Source: Prolixibacteraceae bacterium
Lineage (GTDB): Bacteria > Bacteroidota > Bacteroidia > Bacteroidales > Prolixibacteraceae
Reading direction: 5' to 3'
Assembly: GCA_028282195.1 (NCBI GenBank)
Contig: JANQII010000252.1
Span: 1 to 43,249, forward strand
DNA length: 43,249 bases
Positions 1 to 7,508 of this stretch are shown here, piece after piece (the first letter of the stretch is position 1; the number at the start of each line of letters is the position of its first letter). The translations under genes were made by a program, and so were the position numbers. The notes under the pieces are model-generated. The model worked only from the letters and a program-made list of their open reading frames with translations. It searched no databases and had not been told where the DNA came from.

Positions 1-11
1 CGCGAGTTTAA

Positions 12-155
12 TCGACAAATGATTTTGAACCAGAGATCCCGGGATATTCCAGCCTTTATAAGGTTATGGAAGTATTAGCAAGGATAAACTTCACTGAAAA
101 AGTGATTATCTATATCTTGTTTATGAATCGCTATGCCAATCTAAAATTGTTTTAA
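12..155 (+). pseudogene. Unassigned gene fragment at the left edge
   Basis: A short open stretch reads in one frame for 47 codons, contains GYSSLYKVMEVLARINF, and ends at TAA at 153-155. It is preceded by an in-frame stop at 9-11 and has no convincing start. A second open stretch, about 252-420, reads IWDNAKGTNYRFLKM and then ISPDRFKGVYLW before a stop. Both look like real protein sequence rather than noise, but I recognise no family. They lie directly before two decayed polysaccharide glycosyltransferase genes, so they are probably debris of the same locus. Nothing else is visible in 156-465. Confidence 0.3.
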
Positions 156-465
156 TAAATGAACTTAATTGTGTTAAGCAGTGGATAAGTTTATTAAAAC
201 TGCCGGAAATAACCGGGAAAAGGAAGAGGCCTCCTGTTTCAATTAATTCAAATTAATTTTTATGGGAAGAAAAGACTTTGTTATATATGGGACAATGCGA
301 AGGGGACAAACTACCGCTTTTTAAAATGATTGCATTAATAAATATAATAAGTCCTGATAGATTCAAAGGAGTCTATCTCTGGATAAACTTATGTAACACT
401 TTAACAACTAATAAAATCTGATAGTAAAAGAACCTTTAAATTATTTAAAATCAGTTCCCAACAAA

Positions 466-1060
466 ATGAAAGTAACAGCCAATAACGAAAGTAAGAAGGT
501 TAAAAGTATTTTAATCAACTATGCATGCAATGGATACTATAAAAATCGTAAGATAAACCGTTATTCTGGTATTATATTGGGAGGTTTTGATAAAGTAATT
601 ATTCTAAAGACAATATTGATTGTGACTTTTATAAAAAGAATAAGACAATCCTGGAGCAAAGAAGGGGGGTAGGTTATTGGCTATGGAAACCTTACTTCAT
701 TAAAAAGACACTTGATGAAATGCAGGTCCGCATTTATTTTATTGTGATTCAGGCAGTCATTTCATTTCCGGAATTGAAGGTTTATTGCAAAAATCAGAAT
801 TTACACTTCATTTTATTGAAGAATGGCTTAATCTAATGAAAGATGAGCGTTTATCTACAGACTCGAATAATCAATGTGGATTACCAAATTATGAAGGTTT
901 TAGGGAACATAGACATGATCAATCAATTTTTATCTTACTGACCAAAAAGTGCGGGTTGTTAGGCTTCAGAGATCCTTCTCAGTATGGGAATCCTGTCATG
1001 GATTTATACCCTCATTCAAATTATCCACAGTTAATTAATCTTACCAAAAATTGTAGATAA
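466..1060 (+). pseudogene. Decayed polysaccharide-locus glycosyltransferase-like gene
   Basis: The remains of one gene lie in three frames. 466 to about 600 gives an N-terminal piece (ILINYACNGYYKNRK...GGFDKVI). About 600-724 gives YSKDNIDCDFYKKNK and GVGYWLWKPYFIKKTL. About 725-1060 gives HLFYCDSGSHFIS, then FIEEWL, GLPNYEGFREHRHDQSIF and FRDPSQYGN, with an intact C-terminus. Joined in order, they match a family of capsule or O-antigen locus proteins I know as probable glycosyltransferases (WLWKPY and YCD-G motifs). The section that normally lies between the YCD-G motif and the FIEEWL helix is mostly missing, so there is an internal deletion near 770-785 as well as two frameshifts. The protein cannot be made from this copy. 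The family assignment rests on remembered motif order, not a search. Confidence 0.55.
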
Positions 1061-1112
1061 ATTAACTAATAATTTAAAATATTAACTGATTCATTTTATA
1101 AGCTGTTCAAAA

Positions 1113-1977
1113 ATGCTTCCTCAAAAGACTATTCTTTTTTTACAATACCATGTTTGGAGAACCATTAGAAATCTTAAAAGGGGTACCCAAAAATTATAAT
1201 TTAACAACAGATCGACAATTAATGTATACTGTCCAGATAGTTATTTTCACTCACCAGATTTAAAATATATTCCATACGAAGTAAAATCTATTGGGCAAGT
1301 TTGGGTTGCCTGGTCGTTAGTAAGTGAGATAAATTACCCTTGTATGATACGTCCGGCATTTATGAGATTATTTGACCTGACCATGACTTATAAACTCGAT
1401 TCTGATATTCCGTATACTTATATTTTTGAAAGATATCAAAAAACGTTAAAACAAACCCCTGCAAAAAGAAATAATCTCATTAATGCCCTTGTGTCCAGTT
1501 CATTAAATCAAAGTGGAAGGATGCAATATCTCAACGAATTAATGAAACACCTTGAGGTTGACTCATTTGGAAAGATGTGCAATAATAAAAAGTTGGAGGA
1601 TAAGTGGGGCTTGACAAAGGAGAAGATAATATCAAAATATAAATTTACAATTGCTTTTGAAAACTTGATTTCAAAAGACTATGTGACGGAGAAGTTTTTT
1701 CAACCTATAGCAGCAGGATCAGTTCCAATTTATCTTGGGCACCAAATATTGATGATTTTGCTCCTGGTAAAAAATGTTTTATAAATGTTACAGATTTTGA
1801 AAGTCCTAAAAATCTGGCAGACTATATAACGAAATTAGATAATGCGATGAGGCTTACAACGACTACTTTAAATGGAAAGCAAAACCTTATTCTGAAAAGT
1901 TCAATCATATTCTTTCATTGTCGCAAGAATATCCATTTGTAAGACTTTGCAGAAATTTAGATGTTGTTTTGAATTAA
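1113..1977 (+). pseudogene. Frameshifted family 10 glycosyltransferase (alpha-1,3/4-fucosyltransferase)
   Basis: The intact enzyme would move fucose from GDP-fucose to an acceptor glycan such as an O-antigen or capsule chain. The clearest segment is 1230-1738. It carries VWVAWSLVSEINYP, then FDLTMTYKLDSDIPYTY, and the GDP-fucose-binding signature KFTIAFENLISKDYVTEKF followed by GSVPIYLG, all diagnostic of GT10. The gene is spread over several frames: 1113 to about 1137 (MLPQKTILF), about 1138-1229 (YNTMFGEPLEI), 1230-1738, 1739 to about 1853 (APNIDDFAPGKKCFIN), and 1855-1977 (KWKAKPYSEKF to a stop at TAA). At least four frameshifts are needed to join them, so this is a pseudogene. The total, about 288 residues, is close to the usual bacterial GT10 length, so little has been deleted. 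Confidence 0.8.
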
Positions 1978-2112
1978 GGGACTTTTTTTGTTTTGATTTC
2001 TGTTGTATCTTGTGATGTGTAATTAATGTTACGAATATTAGAGAGACTATATCGACACCTATTAATTTAAGTGCCATAATAAAATACTGACAATCAGCTA
2101 AATATTAGACAA

Positions 2113-2137
2113 GGTTCGAACCTCAGCTGAGTCACCA
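2113..2137 (+). other. tRNA 3'-end-like sequence, possible island attachment site
   Basis: The 25 bases read like the T-loop, the 3' side of the T-stem, the 3' side of the acceptor stem and CCA of a tRNA: GGTTCGAAC, CTCAG, CTGAGTC, A, CCA. The bases just upstream (CAAGG) do not pair with CTCAG, and no D- or anticodon arm can be built, so this is not a whole tRNA gene. A partial tRNA 3' end beside decayed accessory genes, followed at once by a strong terminator, is the layout expected for the att scar of an element integrated at a tRNA gene. This is inference; the intact tRNA would lie outside the window. Confidence 0.4.
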
Positions 2138-2141
2138 ATTA

Positions 2142-2171
2142 AAAAGAGCAAGCGTTTTCGCTTGCTCTTTT
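2142..2171 (+). terminator. Rho-independent terminator hairpin, likely bidirectional
   Basis: Perfect 13-bp arms (2142-2154 and 2159-2171) with a TTTT loop. The stem has a GC core (GAGCAAGCG) and A/T ends, so either strand would give a hairpin with a U-rich end. It follows the tRNA-like scar and also lies about 115 bases past the stop of the minus-strand gene ending at 2288. Confidence 0.8.
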
Positions 2172-2287
2172 GGGGTAGAATAACAATATCTTGAGTGACT
2201 TCATTGATTCTAAATATGAGAATACTTTAAGTGTTTACCCAGGTTAAATAATCATTTAACTGCTTTAGTTGAACTTTAAATAACGAC

Positions 2288-3106
2288 TTATTGGGTATCA
2301 GATTGGGTTTTCCTTACTGTTTCTTCGAATTTAAATGTAAACCCGGTTTTTACTTGTGTGTTTTTAAACTCAGAATTGAATGCGGCCAGGGCGGGAAGTT
2401 CTGTACAATGAGAAGGATATATTTTTCGGACTTTACGGTTCTTGAAATAGTTAATTGTTTCACGGGTTTGATTGTCGTTCTTTTTTAAATGAAAGCCACC
2501 AATTACGCATTGAATTGTTTGAATGCCTGTCAGCTTTGTTGCATAATCACAAATATTACAAATACCGGAATGAGCACAGCCTGAGATGATTATTAGTTCT
2601 TTGTTATTTATTACCACTAATGCTGAATCATCCTGAATGTAGTCTTCTGAGCCATCTTTATAAATAAAAGAAGTTGATTGTGATTCAAAAGTATTATTGC
2701 GTGGAATTTCACCTAAGAAAATGATTTTATCGGTAATATAATATGGTTTTTCAGAAGTTATAAGTTTAAACTGTTTTTCAATTTTAGTTTTTGATAGTTG
2801 CAGGCCTGAGAAAGTTGAATTGAATTTATTATAACGGTTTGTGAAAACATCTGGGTGACAAAGGAGTGGTTTATTCTGAATGTATCTCAATCCCCCACCA
2901 TGATCCCAATGCCCGTGACTTAATACTACCATATCAACTTGTTTCTGAAGGTCTATTTCAAAAATGGCTGCATTTTTCATGAATACATCTGTATGTCCGG
3001 TATCAAATAAAATTGTTTTACCATCATGTTCAATTAGGTAAGACAAACCGTGTTCCGCTAAAAAATGCCCGCTGGCGTGGTTTTCTGTAAGAACCTTCAA
3101 TTTCAT
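2288..3106 (-). CDS. MBL-fold metallohydrolase (COG1237-like)
   Basis: 272-residue cytosolic hydrolase of the metallo-beta-lactamase fold. The zinc-binding motif HxHxDH is present as SHGHWDHGGG (His64, His66, Asp68, His69). Further metal-site segments follow: GCAHSGI near residue 175, GGFHL near 203 and PSHCT near 235. This layout, with the early FDTGH strand near residue 35, fits the COG1237 subgroup sometimes annotated as dihydropterin/aminobenzene-phosphate synthase-like; the substrate cannot be inferred. Its ATG overlaps the TGA of the upstream thioesterase gene by four bases (ATGA), so the two are translationally coupled. No signal peptide is seen. Confidence 0.8.
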   Translation of the reverse strand: MKLKVLTENHASGHFLAEHGLSYLIEHDGKTILFDTGHTDVFMKNAAIFEIDLQKQVDMVVLSHGHWDHGGGLRYIQNKPLLCHPDVFTNRYNKFNSTFSGLQLSKTKIEKQFKLITSEKPYYITDKIIFLGEIPRNNTFESQSTSFIYKDGSEDYIQDDSALVVINNKELIIISGCAHSGICNICDYATKLTGIQTIQCVIGGFHLKKNDNQTRETINYFKNRKVRKIYPSHCTELPALAAFNSEFKNTQVKTGFTFKFEETVRKTQSDTQ

Positions 3107-3519
3107 ACAATTTGTTTGGTATTATTATACAGCGCTTGCAAAATAATTTCAGGAGCTTTCATGGGTTTCCTTGTTTTGGAATCTACGAATGCTAAAGTAG
3201 ATTTTGCTTTGCAAATTAGTTCTTCTTTTTCATTTATTATTTCAAATTTAAGCTGAAACCTGGTTTTGGGAATTTCTGTAACCGATGTGAAAATTGAAAG
3301 AAGTTCATCATATTTTGCAGGTTTTAAATAGTTTAAACTCATATCGATAACTGGCAGCATGATGCTGTTCTTTTCAAGGAAGTTGTCATGAATATTTAAC
3401 TGTCTGAATAACTCTGTTCTTCCAATATGACAGTATTTTACATGATTTGCATGGTAAACATATCCCATCTGGTCAACTTCATCATACCTGACCCTTATTT
3501 GTGTGGTTGCATAAATCAT
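3103..3519 (-). CDS. Acyl-CoA thioesterase, YbgC/4HBT hotdog family
   Basis: 138-residue single hotdog domain, the usual length for the YbgC/FadM group of acyl-CoA thioesterases. The N-terminal signature RVRYDEVDQMGYVYHANH is the 4-hydroxybenzoyl-CoA thioesterase-type motif, with the acidic residue and the H-A-N turn that begin the central helix. The substrate (short, branched or aromatic acyl-CoA) cannot be read from sequence. It forms a two-gene unit with the MBL-fold gene through a 4-bp ATGA overlap. A TATATTTG box ends only four bases before the start codon, so the transcript may have almost no leader. Confidence 0.8.
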   Translation of the reverse strand: MIYATTQIRVRYDEVDQMGYVYHANHVKYCHIGRTELFRQLNIHDNFLEKNSIMLPVIDMSLNYLKPAKYDELLSIFTSVTEIPKTRFQLKFEIINEKEELICKAKSTLAFVDSKTRKPMKAPEIILQALYNNTKQIV

Positions 3520-3523
3520 ATTA

Positions 3524-3531
3524 CAAATATA
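3524..3531 (-). promoter_or_regulatory. Bacteroidota -7 box (TATATTTG) before the thioesterase gene
   Basis: On the minus strand TATATTTG is followed by TAAT and then the ATG at 3519. This matches the TAnnTTTG element of Bacteroidota promoters. No clear -33 TTTG was found at the normal distance. If used, transcription would start at or next to the start codon. Confidence 0.4.
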
Positions 3532-3681
3532 TAGATCATATGTCCAATATTTGTTTATTGTGTGAAAAAATATTCAGTTTCTAATAAAAAACTTGTAGTG
3601 CTTGAAAACATTAGCAATTTCAAAATGTTTATTATTGGATTGATAATTGTCAACTTCTAAGTAAATATCTTTTATTTTTTT

Positions 3682-3689
3682 TACTTTTG
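3682..3689 (+). promoter_or_regulatory. Bacteroidota -7 box (TACTTTTG)
   Basis: Exact TAnnTTTG match 20 bases before the ATG at 3710. It would drive the small membrane protein gene and possibly the receptor gene behind it. No good -33 element is visible at the normal spacing. Confidence 0.45.
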
Positions 3690-3709
3690 AATTGATTTAA
3701 TTCGAAGTT

Positions 3710-4057
3710 ATGTTTTCTTTCGGGTTTTTTAGTACACATATTCCATATTTGGTTTTTTTCTGTTTCTATTTGACTTACTTTTTTTATTCATTTAAATCAG
3801 CAGAAAAGAAAGAGTTTCTTGAAGAATTTTTTTTCGGAAAGAAAGAGCTTGTTGTTAATGCTGAAAATCAAATTGATGAAGAAGCTTACTTTTATGGAGA
3901 ATTAAATCCCGATGTTACTCCTGGTGTATTTCAAAAATCAGAATTTCAATTCATAACCAATCAAATAATTCATGGTCCCGGAGACCGAATCAGTATTGCT
4001 CGTTTCTATGAGCGATCAGGTCAGATTGTTAACCGGCCTCCTCCTTATTACATCTAA
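3710..4057 (+). CDS. Small membrane-anchored hypothetical protein
   Basis: 115 residues. Residues 5-28 form one very aromatic hydrophobic segment (Phe/Tyr-rich), then comes a charged stretch (KSAEKKEFLEEFFFGKKE) and a polar tail of about 70 residues. I do not recognise the family. The tail carries GELNPDVTPGVF and ends RPPPYYI. It lies 75 bases before the TonB-dependent receptor gene on the same strand and has its own promoter-like box, so it may be co-transcribed with the receptor. A membrane-tethered accessory protein is possible but unsupported. Confidence 0.55.
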   Translation: MFSFGFFSTHIPYLVFFCFYLTYFFYSFKSAEKKEFLEEFFFGKKELVVNAENQIDEEAYFYGELNPDVTPGVFQKSEFQFITNQIIHGPGDRISIARFYERSGQIVNRPPPYYI

Positions 4058-4132
4058 TACTTTTTTTAAAAACTAACCTTTTGTATTTCATTTGGAAATG
4101 ATCTATATTTCATTTTCTATAAAAAAAAATAG

Positions 4133-6217
4133 ATGTATAATAGAATTTTACTTACCGTTTGTATTGTATTTTTTTTACAAACAGCTTTTGGACAGGTTCA
4201 TGAAAATGACACTGCTGTTTACAAATCAATGGATATTGATGAAATCACGGTTAAATCGCCTAAGGAGGTTCCCCTGGTAAGGGAAGTGCCGGCTTCACTA
4301 TCACTTATTCCTGCGCGGGTGCTGGAAAACAATGAGATTAAAACTTTATCTGATATATCTTCAACCGTACCTAACTTTTTCATGCTCGATTATGGTTCTA
4401 AACTCCAATCTCCGGTATTTATCAGGGGAATTGGCTCACGACTTGGGGTACCATCAATCGGCCTGTATATTGACAATGTTCCCTTTTCTGAAAAAACAAC
4501 GTTTGGTTTTGATTTTTTTGATATTGAAAGGGTGGAGGTTTTAAGAGGGCCACAAGGAACGCTTTATGGTAGAAATACCATGGGGGGGATTATAAATATA
4601 TTTAGTAAATCACCTCTTCATTATGATGAAACTAATGTTACAGCGACTGCAGGAAGCCATGGTTACCACAAACTGAATGTGAACCACTACAATAAACTTA
4701 GTGATAAAATTGGCTTTTCGCTAAGTGGAAATTATATGAGTGACGATGGTTATTTTACGAACCAGTATAATGGCGAACCTGCTGATGATAAATATTCGGT
4801 AAGTGGCAGGGCACGTTTGGTTTGGAAATTATCAGACAAATTTACGCTTGAAAATATTGCTTCCTACGAAAAAAGTGAGCAAAATGGTTTTCCATATGCC
4901 TTATACAATAGTGAAACCAAAACTGTGGAAGGTGTAAATATTAACGAAGAAAACGGATATGACAGGGATCTGTTTTCAAATGGATTAATTTTAAAATACA
5001 ATAAAGAGTCGGTTGAAATCCTTTCAACAACAAGTTACACCTATTACGATGGTTTAATGATTGCTGATCAGGATTATACTGCTGACCGGATTTACCTTTT
5101 TAATACGGGTGACAAGCAGAATATGTTTTCTCAGGAATTTGTATTTAAGTCCGTCAATAATTCTAAATACAATTGGCTTTGTGGGGCATATGTGTTTGAT
5201 CAATCAATGGATCAGAGAACTACAGGAGATATATTTACAGCCAACATGAACCAGGATATCCAAAGTAAATTTGATATATCAGGTTTTGCACTTTTCCATC
5301 AATCAATGTTTAACGATTTTCTTATTGAAAATTTATCGTTAACAGCAGGAATCAGACTTGATGTAGAAAAAAATAAACTGGATTATATATTTGAGTCTAC
5401 AGGGGCTCGCGATGTGTATAGAACTGAAAATTATGAAGAAACTTTCACCCAGATTTTACCGAAACTTGCTCTAAAATACAGTTTCAGTAAATCAATAAAT
5501 ACATATGCCACTATTTCAAAAGGGTATAAATCCGGAGGTTTTAATACCAATAGTTCTGTAGTACTTGAAGATCGTGCATATGATCAGGAGAACAGTTGGA
5601 ACTATGAACTGGGCTTTAAATCAACTTTGGTCAATAATCGTTTATATTTTGATGCTGCTTTGTTTTATATCGATTGGAAAGATCAGCAAATTGATGTTCC
5701 GGTACCGGGTGGACGAGGAAATATGAAAACCAATGCCGGGGAATCAGTGAGCAAAGGTGTTGAGTTGTTTGTAAAAGCATATCCTGCTAAAGGCTGGGAA
5801 GCTACACTGGGCTATGGTTATACTCATGCTACTTTTAAAGAGTATATAGTTACTGATGAGTTGAATTATAACGATAATTTTATTCCGTACGTACCCCGTT
5901 CTACAGTTAATGCTGGTGTGAATAAGGCTTTTGAAATTAAAGGTGGTTTCCTTGATAAAATAATAACACATATTAATTACAAAGGAGTCGGTAAGCATTT
6001 TTGGAACCTTGACAATTCCGATTTTCAGGATTATTATGGTTTGCTTGATGCTAAATTATCGTTTGTGTCAGGTAAAGTTCAGCTTGATGTATGGGGCAAA
6101 AATATTTTTGACACCTCTTATAATTCCTACTATTTTGTAATCTCTTCATTAGGAAATTCCTATGTGCAATTGGGTAGGCCAGCTGCAATGGGTGTTAACC
6201 TGAAAGTAACCTTTTAA
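4133..6217 (+). CDS. TonB-dependent outer-membrane receptor
   Basis: 694-residue outer-membrane gated channel, powered by TonB/ExbBD, that takes up a bulky solute such as a haem, siderophore or cobamide. Residues 1-21 are a signal peptide ending AFG-Q. A TonB-box-like DEITVKSP follows near residue 35, then the plug (VFIRGIGSR, then IERVEVLRGPQGTLYGRNTMGG near 115-150) and a 22-strand-type beta-barrel ending in Phe, as expected for Bam-dependent proteins. It lacks the N-terminal carboxypeptidase-like domain of SusC proteins, so glycan import is unlikely. The start at 4133 is chosen because it gives the intact signal peptide. A strong hairpin follows directly. The permease and four haem genes behind it suggest a porphyrin, haem or iron-chelate substrate; this is inferred from context only. 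Confidence 0.9.
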   Translation: MYNRILLTVCIVFFLQTAFGQVHENDTAVYKSMDIDEITVKSPKEVPLVREVPASLSLIPARVLENNEIKTLSDISSTVPNFFMLDYGSKLQSPVFIRGIGSRLGVPSIGLYIDNVPFSEKTTFGFDFFDIERVEVLRGPQGTLYGRNTMGGIINIFSKSPLHYDETNVTATAGSHGYHKLNVNHYNKLSDKIGFSLSGNYMSDDGYFTNQYNGEPADDKYSVSGRARLVWKLSDKFTLENIASYEKSEQNGFPYALYNSETKTVEGVNINEENGYDRDLFSNGLILKYNKESVEILSTTSYTYYDGLMIADQDYTADRIYLFNTGDKQNMFSQEFVFKSVNNSKYNWLCGAYVFDQSMDQRTTGDIFTANMNQDIQSKFDISGFALFHQSMFNDFLIENLSLTAGIRLDVEKNKLDYIFESTGARDVYRTENYEETFTQILPKLALKYSFSKSINTYATISKGYKSGGFNTNSSVVLEDRAYDQENSWNYELGFKSTLVNNRLYFDAALFYIDWKDQQIDVPVPGGRGNMKTNAGESVSKGVELFVKAYPAKGWEATLGYGYTHATFKEYIVTDELNYNDNFIPYVPRSTVNAGVNKAFEIKGGFLDKIITHINYKGVGKHFWNLDNSDFQDYYGLLDAKLSFVSGKVQLDVWGKNIFDTSYNSYYFVISSLGNSYVQLGRPAAMGVNLKVTF

Positions 6218-6232
6218 TTTATAACAAACCAT

Positions 6233-6275
6233 AGGAAGAAGACTAAAAATTAGTCTTCTTCCTGATTCTTTTTTT
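6233..6275 (+). terminator. Strong terminator abutting the next start codon
   Basis: Perfect 14-bp stem (6233-6246 with 6250-6263; GGAAGAAGACTAA and its complement), loop AAA, then a run of seven T at 6269-6275. The permease ATG is at 6279, three bases after the T run. It should end most receptor transcripts or work as an attenuator that separates receptor and permease/haem expression. Confidence 0.85.
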
Positions 6276-6278
6276 GTA

Positions 6279-7508
6279 ATGAAGCATCAGGAAATTCGTA
6301 AATATTATACGCTGCTTACCCTTTATCTTGCACAGTCTATTCCAATGAGTTTTTTCTCGACCGTTATTCCTGTAATAATGAGGCAAGAGAATTATTCATT
6401 GGAATCCATAGGATACATCCAGTTAATTAAATTACCCTGGATTTTGAAAATGCTGTGGGCACCACTGGTGGATCGTACAAGCAAGAATAAACGCCAATAC
6501 AGGAAGTGGATTATTTCTTCTGAAATTTTTTATGCGCTGGTTATAATGAGTATTGGTTATTATAACCTCCAAACAGATTTCACAACTATCATCGTATTGA
6601 TGGTAATCGCATTTACAGCTTCTGCAACCCAGGATATTGCTACTGACGCTTTTGCAATCCTTATTTTAAAGAAAAAGGAACGAAGCCTTGGCAATAGCAT
6701 GCAATCTGCAGGTAATTTTATTGGAACATTGGTGGGTAGTGGCGTATTGCTGATTATCTATCATTATTGGGGATGGTTATGGCTTTTAAGATGTCTCGGA
6801 TTGTTTGTTTTGATAGCACTCATTCCGTTATCATTATATAACACTAAAAATGGGAAAGAACTTGAGAGATCAACAAAAAATGTGTCTCCTTTAGAGTTTA
6901 TTTATTTTTTTAAACAAAAGGGAATTGGTGGTCATATTTTATTGCTTTTTCTTTTTTATTCCGGGTTAATTGGAATGCTGACCATGATCAAGCCTTATTT
7001 TGTTGATCTTGGTTATGATATGAAGGAAATTGGTGTAATTTCCGGAATATTTGGAACGGCATGTGGGGTGCTGATGACTTTGCCTGCAGGTTTCTATATT
7101 CGTAAAAAAGGAATTGTAAAATCAATTTGGTTATTTCCAGTGGTTAATGTTCTGGTTGCAGCCTATTTTTTTTGGTTAACATACACAAACCACTCTGATT
7201 ATTTGGTCTACATCGGTGTTGCCTTGTTGTGGGGAGCTTATGCTATGTCATCGGTATTCGTTTATACAATGAGTATGCAAGTAGTACGTAAAGGAAGGGA
7301 AGGAACGGATTTTACGATTCAAATTGTAATCACTCATTTGAGTAGTTTAATTATTGCAGTTACCAGTGGTAAAGTTGCCGATTTAATTACCTATCGCGGA
7401 TTATTTGGGATAGAGTTTGGAATTGGAATATTGATTCTGTTATTGCTTCCTTTTATCTTTAAAAAGAAATTTTACGAAAAAAATGAAAATTCCACAGTCG
7501 TTAATTAA
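6279..7508 (+). CDS. Major facilitator permease, AmpG/RhtX-FptX type
   Basis: 409-residue inner-membrane transporter with about 12 hydrophobic segments. The N-terminal half carries the features of the AmpG/RhtX branch: LAQSIPMSFF near residue 17, APLVDR near 62 (between helices 2 and 3) and SATQDIATDAFAI near 113-125. AmpG members import muropeptides; RhtX/FptX members import siderophores such as rhizobactin or pyochelin. The adjacent TonB receptor and haem genes favour an iron-chelate or porphyrin role, but this is inference. The gene overlaps hemN by 26 bp, so the two are one transcription unit. Its start lies three bases after the T run of a strong terminator hairpin; the next in-frame ATG would remove most of helix 1. 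Confidence 0.8.
   Translation: MKHQEIRKYYTLLTLYLAQSIPMSFFSTVIPVIMRQENYSLESIGYIQLIKLPWILKMLWAPLVDRTSKNKRQYRKWIISSEIFYALVIMSIGYYNLQTDFTTIIVLMVIAFTASATQDIATDAFAILILKKKERSLGNSMQSAGNFIGTLVGSGVLLIIYHYWGWLWLLRCLGLFVLIALIPLSLYNTKNGKELERSTKNVSPLEFIYFFKQKGIGGHILLLFLFYSGLIGMLTMIKPYFVDLGYDMKEIGVISGIFGTACGVLMTLPAGFYIRKKGIVKSIWLFPVVNVLVAAYFFWLTYTNHSDYLVYIGVALLWGAYAMSSVFVYTMSMQVVRKGREGTDFTIQIVITHLSSLIIAVTSGKVADLITYRGLFGIEFGIGILILLLLPFIFKKKFYEKNENSTVVN

Noticed and set aside
2101..2140. A complete tRNA gene
   Set aside because: Only the 3' quarter is tRNA-like. No D-arm, anticodon arm or matching acceptor 5' strand (GACTCAG) can be found upstream, and the T-stem does not pair.
4092..4280. Small plus-strand frame overlapping the receptor start
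   Set aside because: It overlaps the signal peptide of the TonB receptor in another frame and has no family features.
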